Origin: Lachnospiraceae bacterium
GTDB lineage: Bacteria; Bacillota; Clostridia; Lachnospirales; Lachnospiraceae
Assembly (NCBI GenBank): GCA_900769175.1
Contig: CAAGFP010000108.1
Coordinates: 1-64,000, forward strand
Direction: 5' to 3'
DNA: 64,000 nt
The notes below the pieces were generated by a model. That model was not told the DNA's origin. It made no database searches and worked only from the letters and a program-made list of their open reading frames with translations. The position numbers and the translations under genes are program-made. This document shows positions 52,905 through 60,881 of the stretch, one piece after another (the first letter of the stretch is position 1; each line of letters starts with the position of its first letter).

Positions 52905-53648
52905 CTACCTTTCATATAAATCGCTGACTTCTTTGGTATATTTTCCATCAGCAGCATAAACAATTAACGGTGCTTCCACCTTCATTCCTCTGTTCCCGCC
53001 TCTTGCACCTTCAATTAAAATCATGGACGGCTCCTTTTGCGGTGTCGGATATACAAGACGTAGGCGTTTCGGTTCAATTTTATTTTCTGACATAATAGTC
53101 ATAATTTCTGCCAGACGTTCCGGTTTATGGACCATATACAACTTTCCGCCGGGTTTTAATAACCTGGCAGAGTGCCGGATAATATCAAGCAGCGTACATT
53201 TTATCTCATGTCGTGCAATTGCCTTGGGTGCATCCGGGTTTTTAATTCCGTGAAACGCCGGCATATATGGCGGATTACAGGTAATGGCGGAAAAAGAAGC
53301 AGCGGCAAAATATGCATCTGCTTCCATAATATCACCTGTAACGATTTCGATTTTTTCCGTAAGACCATTCAGCATTACGCTTCTTCTTGCCATATCCGCG
53401 CTTTCACTCTGGATTTCCAGACCGGTAAAATGTGCCGCCTGCGTTTTGGCTTCCAGAAGGATCGGAATCACACCGGTTCCGGTCCCGATATCGAGCACTG
53501 TCTCATTGGGCTTGATTCCCTCAGCAGCAAAAGCAGTTAACAAAACGGCGTCCATTCCGAAGCAGAAGCGTTTCGGGTCCTGAATAATCTCATATCCGTT
53601 CCTTTGCAGGGAATCAATTCGTTCCCCTTCTTTTAATTCAACCATCAT
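52905..53648 (-). CDS. tRNA1(Val) A37 N6-methyltransferase-like protein
   Basis: 247 residues of a class I SAM-dependent methyltransferase with motif I VLDIGTGTGVIPILL and the catalytic NPPY of N6-adenine methyltransferases (ITCNPPYMPAF). It corresponds to the TrmN6/YabB group. Its start (53648) overlaps the ricT stop in an ATGA arrangement, and a second ATG one codon later is equally possible. The substrate is inferred from the family. Confidence 0.9.
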   Translation of the reverse strand: MMVELKEGERIDSLQRNGYEIIQDPKRFCFGMDAVLLTAFAAEGIKPNETVLDIGTGTGVIPILLEAKTQAAHFTGLEIQSESADMARRSVMLNGLTEKIEIVTGDIMEADAYFAAASFSAITCNPPYMPAFHGIKNPDAPKAIARHEIKCTLLDIIRHSARLLKPGGKLYMVHKPERLAEIMTIMSENKIEPKRLRLVYPTPQKEPSMILIEGARGGNRGMKVEAPLIVYAADGKYTKEVSDLYER

Positions 53649-54838
53649 TCCTGTGTTCTTTTCCTGTTGCCGCGATTGCGGTTTTTGTGACGGGGTTTTC
53701 TCTGGCCGATATCCTGGTTTCCGAGCTTTTCGGTATGGACATCCATCTTTCCCTTCGGGACATAATTCCCGTTTTCCTGTCTGGGTTTCTTCTCATACCG
53801 TTTGCCGAAATTTCCGTCACAGTTGTCATTTCTTCCTGTTTTATGATTTTTCTCATCCGACTCGGGACGGACAGGTTTTTCTCGATTTTCCCGTCTGGGA
53901 TTGTCTGTCTTCATTTTTTCAGACTTTCGCTCTTCTTTGAGCATTTTATCTTCCTGCTCCTGTTTTTCTAACAAAGCAAGCTGTTCCATCTCTTCTTCGG
54001 TAAGGTCGGAGCGGTCCTTATGGAACATTTTCTTAAATTGTAAATCCTGCGCATGATATTCTTTGATTTCCTTCTCATCGCCCATGTCAACAATCACTTT
54101 TACAAGCTGACGAAGAACATTTACGCTGTGAACCTCTCCGCGCAGGCCATCATTGGTGGAAACATAGTCACCAACGCCCGGAAGTCTTTTATTTAAATCC
54201 TCATAGGTTTCTTCTTCATTCTTCAGACAACACATCAGTCTTCCGCAGACACCGGAGATTTTCGTCGGATTTAAAGACAGATTCTGCTCCTTTGCCATTT
54301 TAATGGAAACCGGTACAAACTCGGAAAGATAGCTGTGACAGCAAAGTACACGTCCGCAAACACCGATTCCGCCTAAAATCTTGATTTCGTCACGAACCCC
54401 GATCTGACGCAGTTCAATTCTTGTCTTAAATACAGCTGCCAGATCCTTTACCAACTCGCGGAAATCAATTCTTCCGTCCGCAGTAAAATAAAACAGAATT
54501 TTATTATTATCAAATGTATATTCCACATCGACAAGCTTCATTTCCAGCCCGTGTTTTTGAATTTTTTCCTGACAGATTTCAAGCGCCTGTTTGCGTTTTG
54601 CTATATTCTCCCGATTTCTCTCATCGTCCTCGGGCGTTGCGATACGGATGACCTGTTTTAACGGCTGGATAATTTTCTCCTCCGACATTTCCCGGATATC
54701 GGAAACTACCTGACCGTATTCCACACCGCGCGCGGTCTCCACCACAACATGCATTCCTTTTTCAATCGGAAGGTTTCCCGGATCAAAGAAATACATTTTC
54801 CCGGTCGTACGAAACCGTACACTAATCACATTCACCAT
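53645..54838 (-). CDS. ricT: PSP1-domain protein RicT (YaaT)
   Basis: 397 residues. The PSP1 domain (~1-280) contains clustered cysteines, CGRVLCCHSYL and CGRLMCCLKNE, which in the Bacillus RicAFT complex hold iron-sulfur clusters. RicT stimulates mRNA processing by RNase Y and affects sporulation. The C-terminal ~110 residues are a highly basic, Arg/Lys/Asn-rich tail, longer than in Bacillus and suited to binding RNA. It is encoded between holB and trmN6, the conserved gene order. Confidence 0.93.
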   Translation of the reverse strand: MVNVISVRFRTTGKMYFFDPGNLPIEKGMHVVVETARGVEYGQVVSDIREMSEEKIIQPLKQVIRIATPEDDERNRENIAKRKQALEICQEKIQKHGLEMKLVDVEYTFDNNKILFYFTADGRIDFRELVKDLAAVFKTRIELRQIGVRDEIKILGGIGVCGRVLCCHSYLSEFVPVSIKMAKEQNLSLNPTKISGVCGRLMCCLKNEEETYEDLNKRLPGVGDYVSTNDGLRGEVHSVNVLRQLVKVIVDMGDEKEIKEYHAQDLQFKKMFHKDRSDLTEEEMEQLALLEKQEQEDKMLKEERKSEKMKTDNPRRENREKPVRPESDEKNHKTGRNDNCDGNFGKRYEKKPRQENGNYVPKGKMDVHTEKLGNQDIGQRKPRHKNRNRGNRKRTQE

Positions 54839-54910
54839 TTTATTCCTCCGGACAGGCTTTCCCTGTCTTTTCTTTCTTTTGATTTTTCAACATCACTGTG
54901 TTTCGAAATG

Positions 54911-55921
54911 TTACTCGTTTTCTTCATTTCCCGAATTCTCCCGGATTGTAAGCAGAAGAAGTTCTATTGTAAGTTCGAAATTCACATTGGCACGAATTCT
55001 TTTTTTGGCAACCTCAAGGGCATCGATTATTTTTCCGATGCCTTCGTAGCTTGTCCGTTTTGCCACTCTCTTAATATACTGTATTTCCTGTTTAAAAATC
55101 AACTTATTTCCGTCACTTGTTGCTTTAAACAGAAGGACATCCCGGTACCAGATGGAGATAATGTCCAGATAATCGTCGATATTAAGCCGGTATTCCGATA
55201 TTTTTTTGATGGCAATGATGATATCGGCAACCCCCATATCACTGATATTTTTTACTAAAATAATTGCCTCGTCTTTTATTTTATCGAAATCTTCACTTTC
55301 TACAAGCATTTTTGCGCGACCGAGATTCCCCCGCGCGAACGCGACAGCTATGTCAGCTTTATAATCCGGAACCTTCATTTCTTTCATAATAAAGCGTTTC
55401 AGCTCCTCATCCGGCACCGGTTTCATATTCAGGTGCACGAGACGGCTTAGAATCGTCGGAAGCATCGCCTCCATCGAAGTCGTAAGCAGCATGATAACGG
55501 CATAAGCGGGCGGTTCTTCCAATGTTTTCAGTAACGCATTTTGTGCCGCTGTCGTCATTTTTTCAGCTTCATTCATAATATATATTTTATATGGTCCCTG
55601 ATACGGTTTGATGATAATATCTTCAATAATCTGCTCGCGGACATCATCAATCCCGATGGAATTCGGCTTTTCGTGTGATATATATTTGATATCCGGATGA
55701 TTATCCGAAAGTGCCTGCAAACAGGAATGACAGCTCTGGCACGGCGCATGTCCGCTATCCTCACACTGCAGTGCCATGGCAAAAATTCTCGCCACGAATT
55801 CTTTTCCGCAACGCTGCTCCCCCTGAATTAAATATGCATGGGAAGGAGCAGATTCCGTTACTGCATGCTTAAAATGTTCCTTTATATGTTCCTGACCGAT
55901 GATATCCAAAAAATTAGCCAT
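54911..55921 (-). CDS. holB: DNA polymerase III subunit delta'
   Basis: 336 residues of the clamp-loader subunit. The N-terminal AAA+ domain has GEQRCGKEFVARIFAM, a zinc site with four cysteines (CEDSGHAPCQSCHSC), and EAEKMTTAAQNALLKTLEEP with the sensor-type SRLVHLNMKP. Residue order and length suit HolB, not DnaX. It is located in the conserved yaaR-holB-ricT order. Confidence 0.94.
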   Translation of the reverse strand: MANFLDIIGQEHIKEHFKHAVTESAPSHAYLIQGEQRCGKEFVARIFAMALQCEDSGHAPCQSCHSCLQALSDNHPDIKYISHEKPNSIGIDDVREQIIEDIIIKPYQGPYKIYIMNEAEKMTTAAQNALLKTLEEPPAYAVIMLLTTSMEAMLPTILSRLVHLNMKPVPDEELKRFIMKEMKVPDYKADIAVAFARGNLGRAKMLVESEDFDKIKDEAIILVKNISDMGVADIIIAIKKISEYRLNIDDYLDIISIWYRDVLLFKATSDGNKLIFKQEIQYIKRVAKRTSYEGIGKIIDALEVAKKRIRANVNFELTIELLLLTIRENSGNEENE

Positions 55922-56003
55922 TCACCCTTCTCCCTGTCCCCGAAAATTGCATTCGTTATTTGATTCTTTTACCTCAGTCCGCAGTCGTTATTGAATTCCT
56001 GTA

Positions 56004-56444
56004 TCAGGTGAAAATATCCAGTAAAAGCCCGCGGATTTCATCTATTTTATTTAAAATCGCAAGCTGGTCCTTTTCCTCCTTCACCAGCTCCTGCGCCAGT
56101 TCATCAAGTGCCTCATCCACCCGGCGAATCATGCCGTATACCCGGTGACGCCCTCTTCTGTCAAGGAAATTCTCTCTGGAGAATTCATGTGAGCGGTTCA
56201 CGATTTCATTCATAAAATCCTTAATCATGGAGCGGTACTGCTTCATTTCCCGAATATCCATGCGCTTTGATATTTTATTTCCCTGCATCGTAATCGCATC
56301 ATACATTCCCTGAAGCCGTACCTGCAAATCCGCATCCGCAATCTGGCTTTGCAGGGCAAACTGGAAGCCCTGGTCCGAATTTTGCACCCCTCCGGTCTGT
56401 GCCGGCTGCGATACCTGTTGTATTTGATTCACTTTTATATCCAT
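56004..56444 (-). CDS. YaaR family protein (DUF327)
   Basis: 146 residues, mostly helical, with the conserved core [32 protein letters not shown] precedes the ATG at 56444, and an upstream frame was discarded. The family is always found before holB in Firmicutes; its function is not established. Confidence 0.88.
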   Translation of the reverse strand: MDIKVNQIQQVSQPAQTGGVQNSDQGFQFALQSQIADADLQVRLQGMYDAITMQGNKISKRMDIREMKQYRSMIKDFMNEIVNRSHEFSRENFLDRRGRHRVYGMIRRVDEALDELAQELVKEEKDQLAILNKIDEIRGLLLDIFT

Positions 56445-56505
56445 TCCGAGCCCTCCTAAGGTAAATGATAACTGCACTCACCAAAATAGCATTTGCAGTC
56501 TCTCA

Positions 56506-57096
56506 TTATTTCAGGTTTTCACGCATATAATCCAGAATTTGGTTGATGCACTGCTCCAGATTTTCATTCTCGAAAGCTTTCGTGATATTCTGCTGCTCCA
56601 AAAGTTCCTTGCGATAGTCTTCCTCATCCGCCAGAAAACGCCGGCACATTTCCTGATATCTCGGTGTGAGCTGATTTCTCTCGCGGTTAAGGGCTCTTTG
56701 CAGGCGGATTCCGTCATCCACCACAATCAGAATCGGGACCACATTCTCCTCGCCGTAATATTCAGCCACTTTCTGATACGCCTCCAGCGTTCCGATCATG
56801 ATATAACTGTGTTTGTCAAGTTTGACACGTCCGTCATCTACCGTCATATATTTCCAGGTTCCATGGAAGGTGTCATAAGAACGAAGTTCAATAATTCTCC
56901 CTTCCGCCTGCATCCTTTCCACATCCTGCTCCGTAATAAAATGATATTCGCGTCCCTCTTCCTCATTCGCACGTATGGGTCTGGTCGTATAAGGAACGAT
57001 TTTTCGCAGTTTCAGCTTATTATCGGATAAAATCTGTCTGTAGATTGTATCCTTCCCCGTTGAGCTTTTCCCCATAAAATAAAATATCTTTCCCAT
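56506..57096 (-). CDS. Guanylate-kinase-like protein
   Basis: 196 residues with the P-loop GKSSTGKDTIYRQIL near residue 9, then RKIVPYTTRPIRANEEEGRE and YHFITEQDVERMQAEG, as in guanylate kinases. The middle SYDTFHGTWKYMTVDDGRV is also GMK-like, while the C-terminal third is divergent. A P-loop ending GKD instead of GKS/GKT is unusual. AGGGGGA precedes the ATG at 57096. It lies where Bacillus has tmk (between yaaO and yaaR), so it may be a specialised paralogue. GMP kinase activity is inferred. Confidence 0.8.
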   Translation of the reverse strand: MGKIFYFMGKSSTGKDTIYRQILSDNKLKLRKIVPYTTRPIRANEEEGREYHFITEQDVERMQAEGRIIELRSYDTFHGTWKYMTVDDGRVKLDKHSYIMIGTLEAYQKVAEYYGEENVVPILIVVDDGIRLQRALNRERNQLTPRYQEMCRRFLADEEDYRKELLEQQNITKAFENENLEQCINQILDYMRENLK

Positions 57097-57126
57097 TGAA
57101 TCCCCCTGAATATTGTGAATCAAATT

Positions 57127-58608
57127 CTAATTCTGTTTCATTACAAGAATTTTATCGCGGTCCTCACCTGACACGCCCGTCAGTTCATAACCATTATCCT
57201 TTAATTGTTTCAAACTCTCTATCAGCTTACGATCGAATACTTCTCCCGGAATCAAAAACGGAATTCCCGGCGGATAAAGATAAATAGAATCCATACTGAT
57301 TCTGCCTTCCGCTTCCGCAAGCATCACTCCTTCCGCCTCGAAGTTTTCCGTCTCAAACGGATAGTACCTTCTCTCCGGCCGGTGCTTTAATAATTGTGAC
57401 AAACCCGACTCCCGGTTTTCTCCCGATTCCGGCCTTTCTTTTGAAATATCTTCCGGATTTCGCAATAACGGATTATCTCCTGCTTCCTGTCTTTCTGTTA
57501 ATATATCGTCAAGATTCTTTAATGCCTGAATCAATCTGTCAAAACCTTCCTGCGTATCGGAAATGGTCATTATGGCAAGTGCATAATTTCCGGAGCACAT
57601 TTCCGGCTGAAGGTGGTGCTTCTCCCTTAAAAAATGATAGATTTCTTTACCGCTCATTCCGTCGGCTTTTATCACAATTTTCCCCGGGTCTGTATCCTTT
57701 GTAAGTTGATTTCGCACATGAACACATTCCAATCCACTGCATTGATTATAAAATGAAGTCAGCTTACTGTAAAATTCCTCAAACAGGGCTTCCTTTTTTT
57801 CACCCAAAGTCCGGATGCATTCATCCATCGTTGCCATAAAAATATATGACGGACTTGTCGTTTGAAAAGTGCTCAGATACTTATTCACCCTTCTTTCGTC
57901 AATACGGTCGGTCGCTCTGTGAAGGAGTGCTGTCTGGGTCATAGAGGGCAACGTCTTATGAAGACTTTGAATGACCAGATCCGCCCCCTGCTTCACGGCA
58001 CTTTCCGGAAATCGTTCATCGAATCCCAAATGTGCACCATGCGCCTCATCCACAACTAAAATTCCACCCTCATTGTGAATCAATGCCGCTATCTCTTTAA
58101 TTTCCGATACAAGTCCCTCGTAAGTAGGCGAAGTCAGAATCATTCCTTTTATCCGGTTAGGACGGTCCTTCAAATCTTTATTTCGCTCCATTACTTCTTT
58201 CACCTGCTCTGCCTTGATTCCGACAGATATGTCATACTCATCGTCGGTTTCAGGATACAGATAAATCGGGCGGAGTCCCCGGATTTCGATTGCATGATAG
58301 ACCGCTTTGTGACAATTTCTTGCAACAATGACGGTATCTCCCGGCTTAAACGCAGAAAAAATTGCGACAAGAATCCCACAGGTACTACCATTGACCAGAT
58401 AGTACGACTCTTTTGATTGATAGAGCTGCGCCGCGCGCTCTTTTGCCTCTTTCAAAATCCCGGTTGCATGATAAAGATTATCAAACGCATCAATTTCCGT
58501 AATGTCGATACCAAATATGGGATTTCCGGTTCTTTTATGCCCGGGCATATGACAGGGATACATATCCGAATCCCTTAATTTCTCCAAATTCGTAAGCAGG
58601 CTTTCCAA
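57127..58608 (-). CDS. Orn/Lys/Arg decarboxylase family PLP enzyme (YaaO-like)
   Basis: 493 residues of the fold type I decarboxylase family. The N-terminal PCHMPGHKR, the PLP site with DEAHGAHLGF and the Schiff-base lysine in QSLHKTLPSMTQ, and the C-terminal extension (~370-490) are all present. A TTG start at 58608 is chosen for its GGGAGGTCGGAA site; a longer reading would run into degV. It lies beside the guanylate-kinase-like gene, as yaaO lies beside tmk in Bacillus. The substrate (Arg, Lys or ornithine) cannot be decided from sequence. Confidence 0.9.
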   Translation of the reverse strand: MESLLTNLEKLRDSDMYPCHMPGHKRTGNPIFGIDITEIDAFDNLYHATGILKEAKERAAQLYQSKESYYLVNGSTCGILVAIFSAFKPGDTVIVARNCHKAVYHAIEIRGLRPIYLYPETDDEYDISVGIKAEQVKEVMERNKDLKDRPNRIKGMILTSPTYEGLVSEIKEIAALIHNEGGILVVDEAHGAHLGFDERFPESAVKQGADLVIQSLHKTLPSMTQTALLHRATDRIDERRVNKYLSTFQTTSPSYIFMATMDECIRTLGEKKEALFEEFYSKLTSFYNQCSGLECVHVRNQLTKDTDPGKIVIKADGMSGKEIYHFLREKHHLQPEMCSGNYALAIMTISDTQEGFDRLIQALKNLDDILTERQEAGDNPLLRNPEDISKERPESGENRESGLSQLLKHRPERRYYPFETENFEAEGVMLAEAEGRISMDSIYLYPPGIPFLIPGEVFDRKLIESLKQLKDNGYELTGVSGEDRDKILVMKQN

Positions 58609-58628
58609 ATTCCGACCTCCCGTAAGCC

Positions 58629-59483
58629 CTATTCTTTTGCATAAAACAATACGCCGAGTGTCCCTCTTCCGCAATGGCTCGAAATAACTCCTCCTGCTAT
58701 CGTTTCATGTATCTCGTCGAAATAATTCAGAGACTTCAGATAGTCTTTTATGTCCTCAACAATTTCCTGGTCCATATCGGTATGTGTGACAAATACACGT
58801 TTTTTATCCGCACAAAGAAGACTCTCTTCCATCTCCTCCACATATTTTTTGATGACCTTATTATATTTACCGCGATATTTCTGGCCAACACCCATTTTAC
58901 CGTGTTTTACTTCGATTCTTGGTTTTAACTGTAAGGTATTTGCCAGTAAGGCAGTAGCCTGGGTACAACGTCCTCCTCTTGCTAAATAGGTCAGTTTGTC
59001 CACTACAAAGCTTGCACGGACAAGTTCCCGCGCCTCACGAATCGCTTCCACGATTTCCTCTGCGCTCTTTCCTTCTGCTGCCATATCTGCCGCGCGAAGG
59101 ACCTGGAGTCCGATTCCGGTTGATAAGTTCATGGAATTAATTACAAATACTCTTTCATATTCCAATTCACTCGCCGCCAGCCTTAACACATTGCAGGTGG
59201 TACTCATATCCTCGGAAATTCCGATGAAAATAACATCTTCCCCGGCTTCCTTGAAGGGTTTTAGAAATTCGATTGCACTCTCAATGGAAGCAGCTGCGGT
59301 CTTCGGTGTCGTTTTATTTGCATCTGCCCATGCAAAAATTTCCTCGGGAGTAACATCTAACATATCAAAATAACTCTTATCATCCATGATGATACAAAGC
59401 GGAATTACCTGAATATCGTAACGCTCCCGAAGTTCGGGTGAAAGATCGCATGTACTGTCCGCAACAATTCTGACTTTTGCCAT
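58629..59483 (-). CDS. DegV family fatty-acid-binding protein
   Basis: 284 residues. DegV proteins bind fatty acids and, as FakB, present them to the kinase FakA for phosphorylation. The N-terminal VRIVADSTCDLSPELRERY, the SISEDMSTTC-like GISEDMSTTCNVLRLA and the C-terminal GGVISSHCGRGTLGV are typical. The length is normal. No fakA gene is visible nearby. Confidence 0.94.
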   Translation of the reverse strand: MAKVRIVADSTCDLSPELRERYDIQVIPLCIIMDDKSYFDMLDVTPEEIFAWADANKTTPKTAAASIESAIEFLKPFKEAGEDVIFIGISEDMSTTCNVLRLAASELEYERVFVINSMNLSTGIGLQVLRAADMAAEGKSAEEIVEAIREARELVRASFVVDKLTYLARGGRCTQATALLANTLQLKPRIEVKHGKMGVGQKYRGKYNKVIKKYVEEMEESLLCADKKRVFVTHTDMDQEIVEDIKDYLKSLNYFDEIHETIAGGVISSHCGRGTLGVLFYAKE

Positions 59484-59565
59484 AAAAATTCCTTCTTTCC
59501 AAAATATCTACTAATTTTATCATTGTAATTCTATCCATTACGAATTATATCATCTGTTAAAAAAT

Positions 59566-59657
59566 ACAAAAAGGGCAGAACCCGTGCATTGTACACAATC
59601 GGATTCACCCGTCATTCTTCATCTCCGATTATAATCGTTTCTGCACGACTCCTACCC
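59566..59657 (-). ncRNA. Candidate structured RNA or complex terminator
   Basis: On the minus strand a ~16-base closing stem joins GGGTAGGAGTCGTGCA (complement of 59657-59642) with TGCACGGGTTCTGCCC (complement of 59588-59573), allowing G-U pairs and two or three mismatches. Inside are the palindrome CGATTATAATCG and an AATCGGA/TCCGATT hairpin. A T-run (59572-59566) follows. The branched fold is larger than a usual terminator. It lies between the 143-residue protein gene and degV. Confidence 0.5.
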
Positions 59658-59684
59658 TATATCATACTCTATTTTTTCATATTT

Positions 59685-60116
59685 TTAAAGGAATTGTAAC
59701 AAATCCTGGGACATTTTCTGTTCCATTTCTATCAATTCGGTAGCAAGATTGATACATTTTTCGTCAGCATTCGCATATTTATGCATTTTTTCAGTCAAAG
59801 ATTTGACTCCCATGTTGCAGCCATCCACTAAAATCTCCGAAATTTTCGCAGAATCTTTCTCCATCAGCATTTTCATATCCATGGAAATCTTGGCGAACGC
59901 ACTTGCCATTTTCGGTGGCTCCTGCGTCTCTTCCCGCTCTGCGTTCAACAGACGGTGACACTTATCGCCGAAATCCTTATGTCTTTCAAGATACTTTTCA
60001 ATCACCGCCAAAAGCCTTGGATTTTCGGCATAACTGCGTGCCTGCATCATACTGTCAACGCCCATCCTGCAGCCGGCGTCACATTCTTTCAATAATAAAA
60101 TAGAATCCGTATTCAT
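59685..60116 (-). CDS. Helical protein with internal duplication, function unknown
   Basis: 143 residues, predicted almost all helical. Two halves share the pattern GCxMGVxS followed by a YA pair (DAGCRMGVDSMMQARSYA and VDGCNMGVKSLTEKMHKYA), so it seems to be an internal duplication or a four-helix bundle; a DUF2383/ferritin-like fold is one possibility. The ATG at 60116 follows GGAGG; a longer frame was discarded. It lies after the TetR gene. Function unknown. Confidence 0.75.
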   Translation of the reverse strand: MNTDSILLLKECDAGCRMGVDSMMQARSYAENPRLLAVIEKYLERHKDFGDKCHRLLNAEREETQEPPKMASAFAKISMDMKMLMEKDSAKISEILVDGCNMGVKSLTEKMHKYANADEKCINLATELIEMEQKMSQDLLQFL

Positions 60117-60208
60117 CTCAACCTCCAATCTGATCACTTCAATCCCCTTCGTTTTTGAAGTAGTTCTGACTGAAAGTATACCCATTTTCATGGAATAAAA
60201 TTCATAAA

Positions 60209-60880
60209 TTATGATTTCGTTAATAATTTTATCAACCCGTTATAACTAAAATCCCTGGCAAGCTGTCTGTCCATTTTTCCGTTATAGAAATTGTTTAAAA
60301 TGCAGTATATATACCCTGTAATCTGACTTGCAAATGCGCTTCTTCGAATGATTACATCCTCTTCATTAAACTTCCCGTCATCAAATCCCTGCTGCATAAA
60401 CACATCAATCATGCCTTCTATATAATGAACGGGGCAGGCACTTGCTTTTTGAATATCTTCCAGTTGTCTTTTCATACTCTCCTGCGCTTCCGGTGCACCG
60501 GCGAAAATCTTAAAAATATTCCCTGCACTTCTTACCTGGGAAATATTATCCTCAAGATAATTCATCAAAATATAATATTTATCAGAAAAATCATTCTTTT
60601 CTTCCAAAAGAGAATCTATCTTTTTCAAATGGGAAAAAGTATCATATAAAAGCGCCTTAACTATGATTTCTTCCTTACTGCCGAAATACTCGTAAGCCGT
60701 TCCTTTCCCGATTCCCGCCCGCTTTGTAATATCACTGACCTTGATGCTGTTCATATCAAAGCCTTCCTGAACCATTTTCACAACGGCCCCGTACATCAAA
60801 CGCTCTTTGTCCTGAACATCATCAAAATAACATGAAATATCTTTGTCAATCTTTTCATTCATAACAATTCTCTCATCCAT
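60209..60880 (-). CDS. TetR-family regulator of the adjacent pump
   Basis: 223 residues with an N-terminal helix-turn-helix (VSDITKRAGIGKGTAYEYFG) and a helical ligand-binding C-terminal domain. The start is taken as the ATG at 60880, one base after the efflux pump stop codon; a further ATG 18 bases later is also possible. It probably controls the pump, but here follows it on the same strand rather than facing it. The inducer is unknown. Confidence 0.88.
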   Translation of the reverse strand: MDERIVMNEKIDKDISCYFDDVQDKERLMYGAVVKMVQEGFDMNSIKVSDITKRAGIGKGTAYEYFGSKEEIIVKALLYDTFSHLKKIDSLLEEKNDFSDKYYILMNYLEDNISQVRSAGNIFKIFAGAPEAQESMKRQLEDIQKASACPVHYIEGMIDVFMQQGFDDGKFNEEDVIIRRSAFASQITGYIYCILNNFYNGKMDRQLARDFSYNGLIKLLTKS

Positions 60881-60881
60881 T

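Noticed and set aside
58608..58674. Longer N terminus for the decarboxylase
   Set aside because: It would overlap the degV stop. The TTG at 58608 has a strong ribosome site, GGGAGGTCGGAA.
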